Below, in pieces: positions 18,672-29,032 of a DNA stretch of 64,000 bases (position 1 is its first letter; every line of letters starts with the position of its first letter). The notes below the pieces were generated by a model that worked only from the letters and a program-made list of their open reading frames with translations, did no database searches and had not been told where the DNA came from. A program made the translations under genes and the position numbers. The stretch lies in NCBI GenBank assembly GCA_003240755.1, contig QFNF01000003.1, positions 1 through 64,000 on the forward strand. The letters run 5' to 3'. The stretch is from Sphingomonas hengshuiensis. GTDB lineage: Bacteria > Pseudomonadota > Alphaproteobacteria > Sphingomonadales > Sphingomonadaceae.

Positions 18672-20039
18672 ATGGCATCGGCCGCCGACGGTCTCGCGAC
18701 CAATCTCAATCTGTCGAAGTTCGGTCAGGCGACCGAACTGAAGAAGCGCCTGTGGTTTACGCTCGGCGCGCTCATCGTGTTCCGCATGCTGAGCTATGTG
18801 CCGCTGCCGGGCATCGATCCGACGCAGCTCGGGCTGCTCGCCAACCAGACGCAGGGCGGCGTTCTCGACTTCTTCAACACCTTTTCGGGCGGCGCGCTGA
18901 CGCGCATGTCGGTCGTCGCGCTGGGTGTCATGCCCTATATCACCGCGTCGATCGTCGTGCAGCTCGCGACCTCGCTCAGCCCGCAGCTCGCCGCGATCAA
19001 GAAGGAAGGCGAATCGGGCCGCAAGAAGCTGAACCAGTACACGCGCTACGGCACGGTGCTGCTGACCGCGATCCAGGGCTATACCATCGCCGTCGGGCTG
19101 GAGGCGTTCGGCGCCTCGGCCGGCGCGCAGGCGGTGATCGAACCGGGCATGACCTTCCGCGTCGCGGCGGTCATCTCGCTGATCGGCGGCACGATGTTCC
19201 TGATGTGGCTGGGCGAGCAGATCACCAGCCGGGGCATCGGCAACGGCATCTCGCTCATCATCATGGCCGGCATCGTCGCGCATCTGCCCACGACGCTGTT
19301 GCAGTTGTTCGAAGGCAGCCGGTCGGGCACGATGAACCCGCTGACCCTGATCGGCATCATCGTCGCCGTCGCTGGCCTCGTCCTGTTCATCTGCTTCATG
19401 GAACGCGCGCAGCGCCGCATCCTGATCCAGTATCCCAAGCGCCAGACCGCGCGCGGGGTACAGGCCGATCGCAGCCACCTGCCGCTCAAGATCAACACCG
19501 CCGGCGTCATTCCGCCGATCTTCGCCTCGTCGCTGCTGCTGATGCCGGTGACGATCACCCAGTTCGCCGGACAGGCGACGGCGGGCGAGAGCCGCTGGGG
19601 CGATTTCATCATCACCCTCAACCAGTATCTGGCGCATGGCCAGCCGCTGTACATGTTGCTGTACGGCGCGGGCATCGTGTTCTTCTCGTTCTTCTACACG
19701 GCGATCGTCTTCAATCCCGAAGAGACTGCCGACAACCTCAAGCGCTATGGCGGCTTCATCCCCGGCATCCGCCCGGGCAAGAATACCGAGAATTATTTCG
19801 ATTATGTCCTGACCCGGATCACGGTGATCGGCGCGGCCTATCTGGTCGTCATCTGCCTGCTGCCCGAATATCTGGTTTCGGCGCTGTCGATTCCCTTCTA
19901 TCTGGGTGGCACCAGCCTGCTCATCGTGGTCAACGTCACGATGGACACGGTGACGCAGATCCAGTCGCACCTGCTGGCGCACCAGTATGGCGACCTTATC
20001 AAGAAGGCGAAGCTCAAGGGCGGACGCCTGCGCGGCTGA
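18672..20039 (+). CDS. secY: Preprotein translocase subunit SecY
   Basis: A 455-residue, ten-helix channel protein of the Sec translocon in the inner membrane. Seen: LKKRLWFTLGALIVFRMLSY (TM1), LPGIDPTQLG, LGVMPYITASIVVQL (TM2), GIGNGISLIIMAGI, FNPEETADNLKRYGGFIPGI and IRPGKNTENYFDYVLTRIT. The ATG at 18672 gives a normal cytoplasmic N-terminus; the frame is open 13 codons further up without support. The ribosome site is weak. adk follows after 25 bases, as in many bacteria. Confidence 0.97.
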   Translation: MASAADGLATNLNLSKFGQATELKKRLWFTLGALIVFRMLSYVPLPGIDPTQLGLLANQTQGGVLDFFNTFSGGALTRMSVVALGVMPYITASIVVQLATSLSPQLAAIKKEGESGRKKLNQYTRYGTVLLTAIQGYTIAVGLEAFGASAGAQAVIEPGMTFRVAAVISLIGGTMFLMWLGEQITSRGIGNGISLIIMAGIVAHLPTTLLQLFEGSRSGTMNPLTLIGIIVAVAGLVLFICFMERAQRRILIQYPKRQTARGVQADRSHLPLKINTAGVIPPIFASSLLLMPVTITQFAGQATAGESRWGDFIITLNQYLAHGQPLYMLLYGAGIVFFSFFYTAIVFNPEETADNLKRYGGFIPGIRPGKNTENYFDYVLTRITVIGAAYLVVICLLPEYLVSALSIPFYLGGTSLLIVVNVTMDTVTQIQSHLLAHQYGDLIKKAKLKGGRLRG

Positions 20040-20064
20040 CGCGCAAGAGGACAAGGGGGCAGCA

Positions 20065-20709
20065 ATGGACATCATCCTTCTCGGACCGCCGGGCGCGGGC
20101 AAGGGCACACAGGCCGCGCGGCTCGAAACGGCGCGCGGCATGGTGCAGCTTTCGACCGGCGACATGCTGCGTGCGGCGGTCAAGGCGGGCAGCCCGGTGG
20201 GGCTGCAGGCGAAAGCGGTGATGGACGCGGGCGAACTGGTGTCGGATGCGATCGTCTCCGCGCTGATCGGCGAGCGGCTCGACCAGCTCGGGGATCGCGG
20301 TGCGATCTTCGACGGCTATCCGCGGACCGCGGCCCAGGCCGACGCCCTCGACCTGTTGCTCGAACATCGCGGGCGTACCCTCACCCATGTCATCGAACTG
20401 GTGGTGGACGAGGATGCGCTGGTCGAGCGTATCGTCGGCCGCTTCACCTGCGCCAATTGCGGTGCGGGGTATCACGACGTCTTCAAGCAGCCTGCGGTGA
20501 CTGGCGTGTGCGACGCGTGTGGTGCGACCGAGTTCAAGCGGCGTCCGGACGACAACGAGGCCACCGTGCGCACGCGCATGGTCGAATATCGTGCCAAGAC
20601 CGCACCGATCCTGCCGCTCTACGAAGCGCGCGAGCTGGTCCACCGGGTCGATGGCATGGCCGACATGGACGACGTGACCGGACAGATCGCGGCGATTCTC
20701 GACGCGTAG
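20065..20709 (+). CDS. adk: Adenylate kinase, zinc-type LID
   Basis: A 214-residue enzyme catalysing ATP + AMP = 2 ADP. P-loop GPPGAGKGTQA; AMP-site LSTGDMLRAAV and DGYPRTAAQA. The LID holds CANCGAGYHD and CDACGATEF, a four-Cys zinc site found in many Gram-positive and some alphaproteobacterial enzymes, unlike E. coli. The ATG at 20065 starts exactly at the family N-terminus MDIILLGPPG and has AAGGGGG upstream. Confidence 0.97.
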   Translation: MDIILLGPPGAGKGTQAARLETARGMVQLSTGDMLRAAVKAGSPVGLQAKAVMDAGELVSDAIVSALIGERLDQLGDRGAIFDGYPRTAAQADALDLLLEHRGRTLTHVIELVVDEDALVERIVGRFTCANCGAGYHDVFKQPAVTGVCDACGATEFKRRPDDNEATVRTRMVEYRAKTAPILPLYEARELVHRVDGMADMDDVTGQIAAILDA

Positions 20710-21063
20710 GGATAAGGGGGCGGGCCTCTGTCCGCCCCCCGCTGCAGTTCATGGTTTCTCCGCGGCCTGTGCTGCGATGGCGATGGCGGCCCCGGTCTGT
20801 GCTGACGCGGCGCGGCCGGCGACAGGGCAGGGCCTTGCCCCTCCCGGCCGGCTCGCCCGCCCACTGCCCACGCCCGGTCCCGATTTTGGTTCCGCCTGCC
20901 GGTTGACACTCCGGGAATCGGTCCCTATCAGCAATCCACCCCGACATACCGGTTACGGCGGCGCTTTCGCGCGTTCGCCGCGATCGCGCGTGACGGGCTG
21001 CAACGCTACGAGATGAAGCGCCGCTGCCATGCGGGGCTTCGTGGAGCTGGGAGAATTTAGTTC
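20710..21063 (+). promoter_or_regulatory. adk-rpsM spacer with a near-consensus promoter and a hairpin
   Basis: A 354-base gap without a plausible gene. A GC stem (20716-20723 with 20732-20739) follows adk without T-tract. At 20903-20908 stands TTGACA and, exactly 17 bases on, TATCAG (20926-20931): a strong housekeeping-type promoter about 130 bases before rpsM, so the alpha group probably has its own transcription start. Confidence 0.6.
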
Positions 21064-21432
21064 ATGGCACGTATCGCGGGTGTTAATATCCCGACCAACA
21101 AGCGCGTAATCATCGCGCTGCAGTATATCCACGGTATCGGCCCGGCAAAGGCCAAGCAGTTGACCGATCAGCTCGGTATCGCGGCGGAGCGTCGCGTGCA
21201 GGATCTGAGCGACCAGGAAGTGCTGCAGATTCGCGAAGCGATCGATGCGAACCACACCGTGGAAGGCGATCTGCGTCGCCAGACCGCGATGAACATCAAG
21301 CGCCTGATGGATCTCGCCTGCTATCGTGGCCTGCGTCATCGCAAGGGCCTGCCGGTCCGTGGTCAGCGCACGCACACCAACGCGCGCACCCGCAAGGGCA
21401 AGGCGAAGCCGATCGCGGGGAAGAAGAAGTAA
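21064..21432 (+). CDS. rpsM: 30S ribosomal protein S13
   Basis: A 122-residue protein: [33 protein letters not shown] and the C-terminal [20 protein letters not shown] followed by [12 protein letters not shown]. It contacts P-site tRNA and bridges to L5. A perfect hairpin with T-run begins on its stop codon. Confidence 0.97.
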   Translation: MARIAGVNIPTNKRVIIALQYIHGIGPAKAKQLTDQLGIAAERRVQDLSDQEVLQIREAIDANHTVEGDLRRQTAMNIKRLMDLACYRGLRHRKGLPVRGQRTHTNARTRKGKAKPIAGKKK

Positions 21433-21455
21433 AAACGATCCGGGGGATCGTTTTT
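21431..21455 (+). terminator. Intrinsic-terminator-like hairpin on the rpsM stop
   Basis: AAAAACGATCC (21431-21441) pairs perfectly with GGATCGTTTTT (21445-21455), a hairpin with A- and T-tracts that would work in both directions. Its left arm starts inside the TAA stop. It is unexpected between rpsM and rpsK. Confidence 0.6.
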
Positions 21456-21537
21456 CCTTCTTCTCCGCCGGAGGCAGGTTCGAGGCTGATCGCCTCCCGG
21501 CCTCCGTACCACGCTATACAGGTCAGGATTTCCACAA

Positions 21538-21927
21538 ATGGCACGTGAACCGCAGCGCCTTCGCCGTCGCGAGCGCAAGAACATCACCGCCGGCGTCGCG
21601 CATGTGAACGCCAGCTTCAACAACACCATGATTACGATCACCGATGCGCAGGGCAATGCGATCTCGTGGTCGTCGGCCGGCATGATGGGCTTCAAGGGCT
21701 CGCGCAAGTCGACGCCGTACGCCGCGCAGGTCGCGGCCGAGGATGCCGGCCGCAAGGCCGCCGATCACGGCGTGCGCACGCTGGAAGTCGAAGTGAAGGG
21801 CCCGGGTTCGGGTCGTGAATCGGCGCTCCGTGCGCTCCAGGCCGTCGGTTTCCAGATTACGTCGATCCGCGACGTGACCTCGATCCCGCACAACGGCGTG
21901 CGCCCGTCGAAGCGCCGCCGCGTCTGA
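21538..21927 (+). CDS. rpsK: 30S ribosomal protein S11
   Basis: A 129-residue protein: [40 protein letters not shown] and [20 protein letters not shown]. It forms part of the 30S platform. It lies 105 bases after rpsM, with a terminator-like hairpin between. Confidence 0.97.
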   Translation: MAREPQRLRRRERKNITAGVAHVNASFNNTMITITDAQGNAISWSSAGMMGFKGSRKSTPYAAQVAAEDAGRKAADHGVRTLEVEVKGPGSGRESALRALQAVGFQITSIRDVTSIPHNGVRPSKRRRV

Positions 21928-22020
21928 TCCGTGCCTGCCGCTCCGCCGGGTTCGTCCGGCGGAGCCGTTCTTTCATGGCGCGGACCCGTCCTTTCCGCGC
22001 CGCCAAGCTAGGGGAAGCCC

Positions 22021-23085
22021 GTGTCCGTCAACGCTAAGAACTGGCAGGAACTCAAGAAGCCGAGCGGCCTCGAGAAGAAGCCGGGCGGCGATCCCAAGCG
22101 CCGTTCGACCTTCGTCGCCGAGCCGCTGGAGCGTGGGTTCGGCCTGACGCTCGGCAACGCGCTGCGTCGCGTGTTGCTCTCGTCGCTGCAGGGCGCCGCC
22201 GTCACCTCGATCAAGATCGAGAATGTCCTTCACGAATTTTCGAGCCTTGCCGGTGTCCGTGAGGACGTGACCGACATGGTCCTGAACGTGAAGCAGATCG
22301 CGCTCAAGATGCAGGGCGAAGGTCCCAAGCGCCTGCAACTGTCCGTCACCGGCCCGGCCGAAGTGAAGGCCGGCGACATCGCCGTCACCGGCGATATCGA
22401 GGTGATGAACCCCGGTCTGGTGCTGTGCCACCTCGATGATGGCGCGACGCTCAACATGGAACTGACTGCCGATGTGGGTAAGGGCTATGTGCCTGCCGCC
22501 GGCAACCGTCCGGCCGACGCGCCGATCGGTCTGATCCCGGTCGACGCGCTGTATTCGCCGGTCCGCCAGGTCAGCTACAAGGTCGAGAATACCCGCGTCG
22601 GGCAGGAACTCGATTACGACAAGCTGACGCTGACGATCGAGACCGACGGCACCGTCACGCCCGAGGACGCGCTGGCCTATGCCGGTCGCATCCTGCAGGA
22701 CCAGCTCGCGCTGTTCGTCCATTTCGACGATTCGACGCTGCCCCGCGCTGCCGCTGCCGGCACGCAGGTCGCCGCGCCGCAGAGCGAAGGTCAGGGCGAT
22801 ACCGCGCAGATCAACCGTTACCTGCTCAAGAAGGTCGACGAGCTCGAACTGTCGGTCCGCTCGGCCAACTGCCTCAAGAACGACAACATCATCTATATCG
22901 GCGATCTGGTCCAGAAGACCGAGGCCGAGATGCTGCGCACCCCGAATTTCGGCCGCAAGTCGCTGAACGAAATCAAGGAAGTGCTGTCGTCGATGGGCCT
23001 GCGCCTCGGCATGGACATCCCCGGATGGCCGCCCGAGAACATCGAAGAGATGGCGAAGAAGTTGGAACAGGAGATTATGGGATAA
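22021..23085 (+). CDS. rpoA: DNA-directed RNA polymerase subunit alpha
   Basis: A 354-residue protein. The N-terminal domain (about 1-235) has [40 protein letters not shown] and [18 protein letters not shown], for dimerisation and beta/beta' assembly. The C-terminal domain (about 265-335) has [20 protein letters not shown] and [18 protein letters not shown], for UP-element and activator contacts. It starts with GTG at 22021, with GGGGAAG upstream; no in-frame ATG fits. Confidence 0.97.
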   Translation: MSVNAKNWQELKKPSGLEKKPGGDPKRRSTFVAEPLERGFGLTLGNALRRVLLSSLQGAAVTSIKIENVLHEFSSLAGVREDVTDMVLNVKQIALKMQGEGPKRLQLSVTGPAEVKAGDIAVTGDIEVMNPGLVLCHLDDGATLNMELTADVGKGYVPAAGNRPADAPIGLIPVDALYSPVRQVSYKVENTRVGQELDYDKLTLTIETDGTVTPEDALAYAGRILQDQLALFVHFDDSTLPRAAAAGTQVAAPQSEGQGDTAQINRYLLKKVDELELSVRSANCLKNDNIIYIGDLVQKTEAEMLRTPNFGRKSLNEIKEVLSSMGLRLGMDIPGWPPENIEEMAKKLEQEIMG

Positions 23086-23187
23086 TTTCGCACCGGGCCA
23101 GGCGAGCTTGGCCCGGAGGCGAAATTACCCCGGCCGGCGGGCCGGCTTTCAGCCGACCCGACCGACGACACGGGCTTCGCCCGTGTC
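23084..23187 (+). other. Hairpin cluster after rpoA
   Basis: A two-part stem begins on the rpoA stop: AATTTCGC (23084-23091) with GCGAAATT (23119-23126), enclosing CCGGGCCA (23093-23100) with TGGCCCGG (23109-23116). A second stem follows: GACACGGGC (23167-23175) with GCCCGTGTC (23179-23187). There is no T-run. They could end or process the transcript before rplQ, which is 240 bases from rpoA. Confidence 0.5.
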
Positions 23188-23324
23188 CGACCCGGCAAAC
23201 GAACACGCGGCAAGTGTGAACTTAGTGAACTTTGCCGCGAACAGGCGAATCGGTGGCGGCCGCTGACAGCCACCAGCTCTGGGGATTCCGTGACACGGCC
23301 CCTTAACGAACGAAGGAAATACCC

Positions 23325-23747
23325 ATGCGTCATCGCGTCGGCGGCCGTAAGCTGCAGCGTACCTCGGCACATCGCATCGCGCTGTTCCGCAACATGTCGG
23401 CCGCGCTCATCAAGCATGAGCAGATCACCACGACCGTCGCCAAGGCGAAGGAACTGCGTCCCTATATCGAAAAGCTGATTACGCTGGCGAAGAAGGGCGG
23501 CCTGTCGAACCGTCGTCTGGCCCATGCCCGTCTGCTCGACGATGCGCAGTTGACCAAGCTGTTCGACGTGCTGGCCACCCGCTATGCGACGCGCAACGGC
23601 GGCTACACCCGCATCATCAAGGCCGGCATCCGTGCGTCGGACGCCTCGCCGATGGCGATCATCGAATTCGTCGACCGCGACGTGTCGGCCAAGGGCCAGG
23701 ATTCGGGTCCGGTCCTGACCGAAGAGGATTTCGACGAAGCCGCCTGA
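23325..23747 (+). CDS. rplQ: 50S ribosomal protein L17
   Basis: A 140-residue protein: [58 protein letters not shown], with an acidic C-terminal tail (TEEDFDEAA). GAAGGAAA lies upstream. It ends the ribosomal block; a strong terminator follows. Confidence 0.97.
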   Translation: MRHRVGGRKLQRTSAHRIALFRNMSAALIKHEQITTTVAKAKELRPYIEKLITLAKKGGLSNRRLAHARLLDDAQLTKLFDVLATRYATRNGGYTRIIKAGIRASDASPMAIIEFVDRDVSAKGQDSGPVLTEEDFDEAA

Positions 23748-23772
23748 CCGGCATTCGATCGAAAGAGGCAGG

Positions 23773-23804
23773 GGGCGGTCGTACTTCGGTACGGCCGCCC
23801 TTTT
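23773..23804 (+). terminator. Terminator of the alpha operon
   Basis: A 12-bp stem with one T-G pair (23773-23784 with 23789-23800), loop TTCG, then TTTT. It lies 25 bases after rplQ. Confidence 0.75.
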
Positions 23805-23907
23805 CCTTGGCGCGGGTAACATTGTCCCATCGGGGTTGCACGGGCGCGCGGCTTGCGTATCGTGCCGGTAACGCCGGATACCGTCCGGCAAGTCCAGTGG
23901 AGCAACG

Positions 23908-26031
23908 ATGTACCGCCATGCCTTTGTCGCGATCGCGTGCCTGATGACCAGCACGACCGCCCTTGCCCAGACCATCGCCTATCCGCAGACCCGCACCGTC
24001 AACCAGGTCGACGAACAGTTCGGCGTCAAGGTCGCCGACCCCTATCGCTGGCTGGAAAACGACGTCCGGAACGACCCGGAGGTTGCCGCATGGGTCGCGG
24101 CACAGAACAAGATCACCGACGCCTATCTCGCCACGCTGCCCGGCCGCGATATCTTCAAGAGCCGCCTGACCCGGCTGTTCGACTATGAACGCTTCGGCGT
24201 GCCGAACCGGGAAGGCGGTCGCTATTTCTACAGCCGCAATTCGGGCCTGCAGAACCAGTCGGTCCTCTATGTCCGCGACAGCGTGAACGGGCAGGGCCGG
24301 GTGCTGATCGATCCCAATGGCTGGTCGAAGGACGGCGCGACGGCACTGGCCGAATGGTCGCCGTCGAAGGACGGCAAGCGGCTGCTCTATTCGATCCAGG
24401 ACGGCGGCAGCGACTGGCGCAAGCTGCGCGTGCTCGACGTCGATACCGGCAAGGTGCTGGACGACCAGATCGATTGGGTGAAGTACGGCCTGTCGGCGTC
24501 GTGGGTGAAGGACGGGTCGGGCTTCTACTATGCCCGCTTCCCGACCCCGGAAAAGGGGCAGGAGTTCCAGAGCCAGAACCTGAACGCCAGGGTCTATTTC
24601 CACAAGCTCGGCACGCCGCAGAGCGCCGACCGGCTGATCTACGAACGCCCCGACCAGCCGCGCTTCACCTTCTATCCCGGCATCACCGATGACGGGCGCT
24701 GGCTGGTCATCTCGACCAGCGGTCCGGGCGATCATACCGAGATCACCGTTCTCGACCTGACCAGGCCGAACGACAAGCCCCGCACCATCGTCAACACCGA
24801 CAATGTCGACTGGGGCACGGTCGGGTCGAAGGGCAGCACCCTGTACCTGACCACGACGCAGGGCGCGCCCCGCCTGCGGGTCGTGACGCTCGACATGGCC
24901 GCCGCCAATCCGGTGCCGAAGGAAGTCGTGCCGCAGGACAAGGCGGTGCTGAACGGCGCGTCGCTGGTCGGCGGGCGGATCATGGCGGCCTATCTGGTCG
25001 ATGCCAGGACCGAGGTGAAGCGCTTCACCCTCGACGGCAAGCCCGACGGGGCGATCGAACTGCCGGGTATCGGTACGGTCGGTGGTGTCGCTGGCGAACT
25101 GGATGACAGCGAAGGCTTCTTTGCCTTTTCCAGCTTCGCCACGCCGACCACCATCTATCGCTACGATGCCGCGACCCGCGCGGTGACGCCATGGGCAACG
25201 CCCAAGGTCGCGTTCGACCCGGCGCAGTACGACGTGCGCCAGCGCTTCTACACGTCGAAGGACGGGACCAGGGTTCCGATGTTCATCGTCAGGCGCAAGG
25301 ACGTGACCGGGCCTGCGCCGACGCTCCTCTACGCCTATGGCGGGTTCAACGTGCCGATCCTGCCGGGCTTCTCGGCCGGCCGCGTCGCGTGGCTGGAGCA
25401 GGGCGGGGTGCTCGCGGTCGCCAATATCCGCGGCGGCAGCGAATATGGCAAGGAATGGCACGATGGCGGGAAGCTGCTGAACAAGCAGAACGTCTTCGAC
25501 GACTTCATCGCTGCGGGCGAGGACCTGATCGCGCAGGGTGTTACCGGCAAGGGGCAACTGGCGATCCAGGGCGGATCGAACGGCGGTCTGCTGGTCGGGG
25601 CGGTCGTCAACCAGCGTCCGGACCTGTTCGCCGCGGCGCTGCCGGCGGTGGGCGTGATGGACATGCTGCGCTTCGATCGCTTCACCGCCGGCCGCTACTG
25701 GGTCGACGATTACGGCGTGCCGGCGAAGGAAGCGGATTTCCGGAACCTGCTGACCTATTCGCCCTACCACAATGTAAATGCGGGCGTGGCCTATCCGGCG
25801 ATCCTCGCGACCACCGCCGATACCGATGACCGCGTGGTGCCCGGCCATACCTTCAAATACACCGCGATGCTCCAGTCGAAGGATATCGGACCGAAGCCCC
25901 ACCTCGTCCGCATCGAAACCCGTGCCGGGCACGGTTCGGGCAAGCCGACCGACAAGGTGATCGAGGAAACCGCTGACCTGTGGGCGTTCATCGCCAAATG
26001 GACGGGTCTGCCGGTGAAGCCGATCGGTTGA
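23908..26031 (+). CDS. Secreted prolyl oligopeptidase (S9A family)
   Basis: A 707-residue serine peptidase cutting peptides after Pro. Residues 1-20 ([20 protein letters not shown]) are a signal peptide, so it acts in the periplasm. DPYRWLEND opens the N-terminal part; the beta-propeller spans roughly 80-440. The alpha/beta hydrolase domain holds GGSNGG (Ser557), DTDDRVVP and RAGHGSGKP (His675), the full triad, as well as [17 protein letters not shown] typical of S9A. It stands alone after the alpha-operon terminator, 92 bases before guaA. Confidence 0.93.
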   Translation: MYRHAFVAIACLMTSTTALAQTIAYPQTRTVNQVDEQFGVKVADPYRWLENDVRNDPEVAAWVAAQNKITDAYLATLPGRDIFKSRLTRLFDYERFGVPNREGGRYFYSRNSGLQNQSVLYVRDSVNGQGRVLIDPNGWSKDGATALAEWSPSKDGKRLLYSIQDGGSDWRKLRVLDVDTGKVLDDQIDWVKYGLSASWVKDGSGFYYARFPTPEKGQEFQSQNLNARVYFHKLGTPQSADRLIYERPDQPRFTFYPGITDDGRWLVISTSGPGDHTEITVLDLTRPNDKPRTIVNTDNVDWGTVGSKGSTLYLTTTQGAPRLRVVTLDMAAANPVPKEVVPQDKAVLNGASLVGGRIMAAYLVDARTEVKRFTLDGKPDGAIELPGIGTVGGVAGELDDSEGFFAFSSFATPTTIYRYDAATRAVTPWATPKVAFDPAQYDVRQRFYTSKDGTRVPMFIVRRKDVTGPAPTLLYAYGGFNVPILPGFSAGRVAWLEQGGVLAVANIRGGSEYGKEWHDGGKLLNKQNVFDDFIAAGEDLIAQGVTGKGQLAIQGGSNGGLLVGAVVNQRPDLFAAALPAVGVMDMLRFDRFTAGRYWVDDYGVPAKEADFRNLLTYSPYHNVNAGVAYPAILATTADTDDRVVPGHTFKYTAMLQSKDIGPKPHLVRIETRAGHGSGKPTDKVIEETADLWAFIAKWTGLPVKPIG

Positions 26032-26039
26032 GGCCGAGG

Positions 26040-26072
26040 GTGCACGCGAAGGCGCCGGTCCTTCGCGTGCAC
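26040..26072 (+). other. 13-bp perfect hairpin between prolyl oligopeptidase and guaA
   Basis: GTGCACGCGAAGG (26040-26052) pairs with CCTTCGCGTGCAC (26060-26072), loop CGCCGGT, 8 bases past the peptidase stop and 51 before guaA. The absence of a T-tract leaves a terminator uncertain; it could be a leader structure for guaA. Confidence 0.5.
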
Positions 26073-26123
26073 GAATATCGTCCACGGCTTTCCTACCGCC
26101 AAGCTTCCCGCTATCGGGTGGCG

Positions 26124-27680
26124 ATGAACGAGACCCCCGATTCCATCCTGATCGTCGATTTCGGCAGCCAGGTGACGCAGCTCATTGCCCGTCGCGTGCG
26201 CGAGGCCGGCGTCTATTCCGAAATCGCACCGTTTCAGAAGGCCGAGGAAGCCTTTGCGCGGATGCGGCCCAAGGGCGTGATCCTGTCGGGCGGTCCCGCC
26301 TCGGTCTGCGACGAAGGCAGCCCCCGCGCACCGCAGGCGATCTTCGATTCGGGCGTGCCGGTCTTCGGCATCTGCTACGGCCAGCAGGTGATGACCCGGC
26401 AGCTCGGCGGCAATGTCGAGAAGGGCCATTCGGGCGAGTTCGGCGAAGCCTATATCGAAATCGGCGACGACTGCGCGATGTTCGACGGCCTGTGGGCCAC
26501 GACCGACCGGCATCAGGTGTGGATGAGCCATGGCGACAAGGTCACGGCGCTCGCCCCCGGCTTTCGCACCGTCGCGACCAGCCCCGGCGCACCCTATGCC
26601 ATGGTCGCCGATGACGATCGCCGCTATTATGGCGTGCAGTTCCATCCGGAGGTCGTCCACACCCCCGATGGCGGCAAGCTGATCGCCAATTTCGCGCGCC
26701 ATGTCTGCGGTCTGAGCGGCGACTGGACGATGGCCGAGTTCCGCCAGGCGAAGATCGCCGAGATCCGCGAACAGGTCGGCGACGGCAAGGTCATCTGCGG
26801 CCTGTCGGGCGGGGTCGATTCATCGGTCGCCGCGCTGCTGATCCATGAAGCGATCGGCGAGCAGTTGACCTGTGTGTTCGTCGATGGCGGCATCCTGCGC
26901 GCGGGCGAGGCCGAACAGGTCGTCAGCCTGTTCCGCGGCCACTACAACATTCCCCTGGTCCATGTGGATGCGCAGGACCTGTTCATGGACGGCCTTGCCG
27001 GCGTCACCGACCCGGAGGCCAAGCGCAAGTTCATCGGCAAGACCTTCATCGACGTGTTCGAGGCGGAGGCGAACAAGCTGGGTGGCGCGCAGTTCCTCGC
27101 CCAGGGCACGCTCTACCCGGACGTGATCGAGAGCGTCAGCTTCACCGGCGGTCCTTCGGTGACGATCAAGAGCCACCATAATGTCGGCGGCCTGCCGGAA
27201 CGCATGAACATGGCGCTGGTCGAGCCCTTGCGCGAACTGTTCAAGGACGAGGTCCGCGCGCTGGGTCGCGAACTGGGGCTGCCGGACGTGTTCGTCGGTC
27301 GTCATCCCTTCCCCGGCCCCGGCCTTGCCATCCGCATTCCCGGCGAAGTGACCCGCGAACGCTGCGACATCCTGCGCAAGGCCGATGCGATCTATCTCGA
27401 GGAAATCCGGAATGCCGGGCTGTACGACACGATCTGGCAGGCGTTCGCCGTATTGCTGCCGGTGCGCAGCGTCGGGGTGATGGGCGACGGTCGCACCTAT
27501 GACAATGTGCTGGCCCTGCGCGCGGTGACGTCCACCGACGGCATGACGGCGCAGGCGTTCCAGTTCCCCGGCGACTTCCTGCCGCGGGTGGCGACCCGGA
27601 TCATCAACGAGGTGAAGGGCATCAACCGCGTCACCTATGACTATACCAGCAAGCCGCCGGGTACGATCGAGTGGGAATGA
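26124..27680 (+). CDS. guaA: GMP synthase (glutamine-hydrolysing)
   Basis: A 518-residue enzyme converting XMP, ATP and glutamine to GMP. The class I glutaminase domain (1 to about 195) has ILSGGPASV, the nucleophile Cys in FGICYGQQ and the His-Glu of GVQFHPEV. The PP-loop ATPase follows with [14 protein letters not shown], then the C-terminal dimerisation domain with [16 protein letters not shown], ending [11 protein letters not shown] 26124 is preferred; GTG 26118 is two codons upstream. Full length and unbroken. Confidence 0.96.
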   Translation: MNETPDSILIVDFGSQVTQLIARRVREAGVYSEIAPFQKAEEAFARMRPKGVILSGGPASVCDEGSPRAPQAIFDSGVPVFGICYGQQVMTRQLGGNVEKGHSGEFGEAYIEIGDDCAMFDGLWATTDRHQVWMSHGDKVTALAPGFRTVATSPGAPYAMVADDDRRYYGVQFHPEVVHTPDGGKLIANFARHVCGLSGDWTMAEFRQAKIAEIREQVGDGKVICGLSGGVDSSVAALLIHEAIGEQLTCVFVDGGILRAGEAEQVVSLFRGHYNIPLVHVDAQDLFMDGLAGVTDPEAKRKFIGKTFIDVFEAEANKLGGAQFLAQGTLYPDVIESVSFTGGPSVTIKSHHNVGGLPERMNMALVEPLRELFKDEVRALGRELGLPDVFVGRHPFPGPGLAIRIPGEVTRERCDILRKADAIYLEEIRNAGLYDTIWQAFAVLLPVRSVGVMGDGRTYDNVLALRAVTSTDGMTAQAFQFPGDFLPRVATRIINEVKGINRVTYDYTSKPPGTIEWE

Positions 27681-27740
27681 TACGGCTAACCGCTGGCCCC
27701 GGCCTGACGCCGACATGGGCATGTCATCGGCGCCACCCGC

Positions 27741-28658
27741 TCATCCCACCGCCACCGCCTCCGGCTGCATGATGACGCTGCCCGCCGCGACGTCCTGCAA
27801 CAGCCAGACATTGCCGCCGATCACGGCCCGGTCGCCGATCGACACCCGGCCGAGGATCGTCGCGCCGGCATAGATCACGACATCGTCGCCGACGATCGGA
27901 TGGCGCGCCACGCGCTCGGCCGACGGCCCGCTCTCGCTCCTTGGCTGCGAGCGGTGCGGCGTTCGCGCGCCGAGCGTGACGTGCTGATAGAGGCGGACCC
28001 GCGCGCCGATCACCGCCGTTTCGCCGATCACCACGCCGGTGCCATGATCGATGAAGAAACCCGGCCCGATCGTCGCACCGGGATGGATGTCGATACCGGT
28101 CCGTTCGTTGGCGATTTCGGAGATGATCCGCGCGACGATCGGCGCGCCGAGCGAATCGAGTTCATGCGCCAGCCGGTGGTGCAGGATCGCGGTAGCGCCC
28201 GGGTAGCAGATCAGGATCTCGTCCACGCTGCGCGCCGCCGGGTCGCCACGAAAGATGGCGGCGACGTCGGTATCGAGCAGTGCCCGCACCCGCGACAGCG
28301 TGCCGGCGAACAGCCGCACGATCTCCCCCGGCCGGTCCGGGGCGGCGGCGATGCCGGCCGCGTCGCGCCAATAGGCGAATTCGGCGGTGATCGCCGCGTC
28401 GAGCAGCGCCAGCGCATCGGCCAGCAGCGCCGCGACGAACGCGTCCTCGCCGCCGGCGGGACCGGTGAAGCCGCCGATCCTTGCCGGGAACAACGCATCC
28501 GCCAGCAGTTCGACGGCGCGGGCGATCGGCGCGCGCCGGGGAAAGTCGGCGGGGTGCCGCCGGTTCGGCTGCGCCTGTCGCCAGGCCATCCGTGCAGTGG
28601 CGAGGGAACGCGTGGCGTGGTCGATCGCGCGGCGGCGATCCTCGTCGGGTTCGGACAT
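27741..28658 (-). CDS. Serine O-acetyltransferase (EpsC/CysE-like)
   Basis: A 305-residue hexapeptide-repeat acyltransferase making O-acetylserine for cysteine synthesis. The helical N-terminal region ends near LICYPGATAILHHRLAHEL; the left-handed beta-helix follows with GIDIHPGATIGPGFFIDHGT, GVVIGETAVIG and YQHVTLGA. The catalytic pair (Asp in the PG-H region and His in DHGTG) is present. It is the longer EpsC form. A GTG at 28673 would add five residues but falls at the T-run of the upstream terminator, so ATG 28658 is chosen. It converges on guaA. Confidence 0.88.
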   Translation of the reverse strand: MSEPDEDRRRAIDHATRSLATARMAWRQAQPNRRHPADFPRRAPIARAVELLADALFPARIGGFTGPAGGEDAFVAALLADALALLDAAITAEFAYWRDAAGIAAAPDRPGEIVRLFAGTLSRVRALLDTDVAAIFRGDPAARSVDEILICYPGATAILHHRLAHELDSLGAPIVARIISEIANERTGIDIHPGATIGPGFFIDHGTGVVIGETAVIGARVRLYQHVTLGARTPHRSQPRSESGPSAERVARHPIVGDDVVIYAGATILGRVSIGDRAVIGGNVWLLQDVAAGSVIMQPEAVAVG

Positions 28659-28673
28659 GGCAGGGCTCGACAC

Positions 28674-28706
28674 AAAAAGGGCCGGGCGGATGATGCCGCC
28701 CGGCCG
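28674..28706 (-). terminator. Terminator of the lipoprotein gene at 28766-29032
   Basis: Read on the minus strand, a 10-bp stem GGCCGGGCGG with CCGCCCGGCC (28680-28689 with 28696-28705) is followed by CCTTTTTG. It separates the lipoprotein from the acetyltransferase gene. Confidence 0.75.
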
Positions 28707-28765
28707 AGGTTACGCTTAGGGAGCTACCAAAGCGTTGCGGAGGCCGCGCCGGAGCGCGGCGAAAC

Positions 28766-29032
28766 TCAGAATGCGGATGCGTTCGTGACCGGGTCGACCG
28801 TGTTGGCGCCACGCGCTTCGGGCAGCGCATTGTCGCCGGGCGGGGCGACGTCGTTGCCGAACACGACGTCGTTGCCGAACGTCGCGTCGTTCGCCAGCGG
28901 CTCGTCCAGCGTGGTCAGGTTCGTTTCGACCACGGCGTTGTCGGCAGCGACGTTGTCGGTCGCGCCGTTGCCCGAACAGGCGGCCAGGCCGATCAGCGCG
29001 ATGGCGGCCAGTGGTGCGGATAAAATCTTCAA
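28766..29032 (-). CDS. Small Asn/Asp-rich lipoprotein, function unknown
   Basis: An 88-residue protein. MKILSAPLAAIALIGLAACS is a lipoprotein leader with lipobox LAAC. The mature part is acidic and Asn-rich, with an FGNDVV direct repeat (FGNDVVFGNDVAPPG). No known domain. It has its own terminator, and an AT-rich stretch at 29107-29145 may hold its promoter. It resembles the lipoprotein at 3133-3405 in size and composition. Confidence 0.7.
   Translation of the reverse strand: MKILSAPLAAIALIGLAACSGNGATDNVAADNAVVETNLTTLDEPLANDATFGNDVVFGNDVAPPGDNALPEARGANTVDPVTNASAF

Noticed and set aside
20740..20902. Small genes such as rpmJ or infA between adk and rpsM
   Set aside because: No frame there encodes the MKVRxSLK start of L36 or the IF1 fold.
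26040..26123. Purine riboswitch before guaA
   Set aside because: Only a single long stem is present; no three-way junction or conserved purine-aptamer core.
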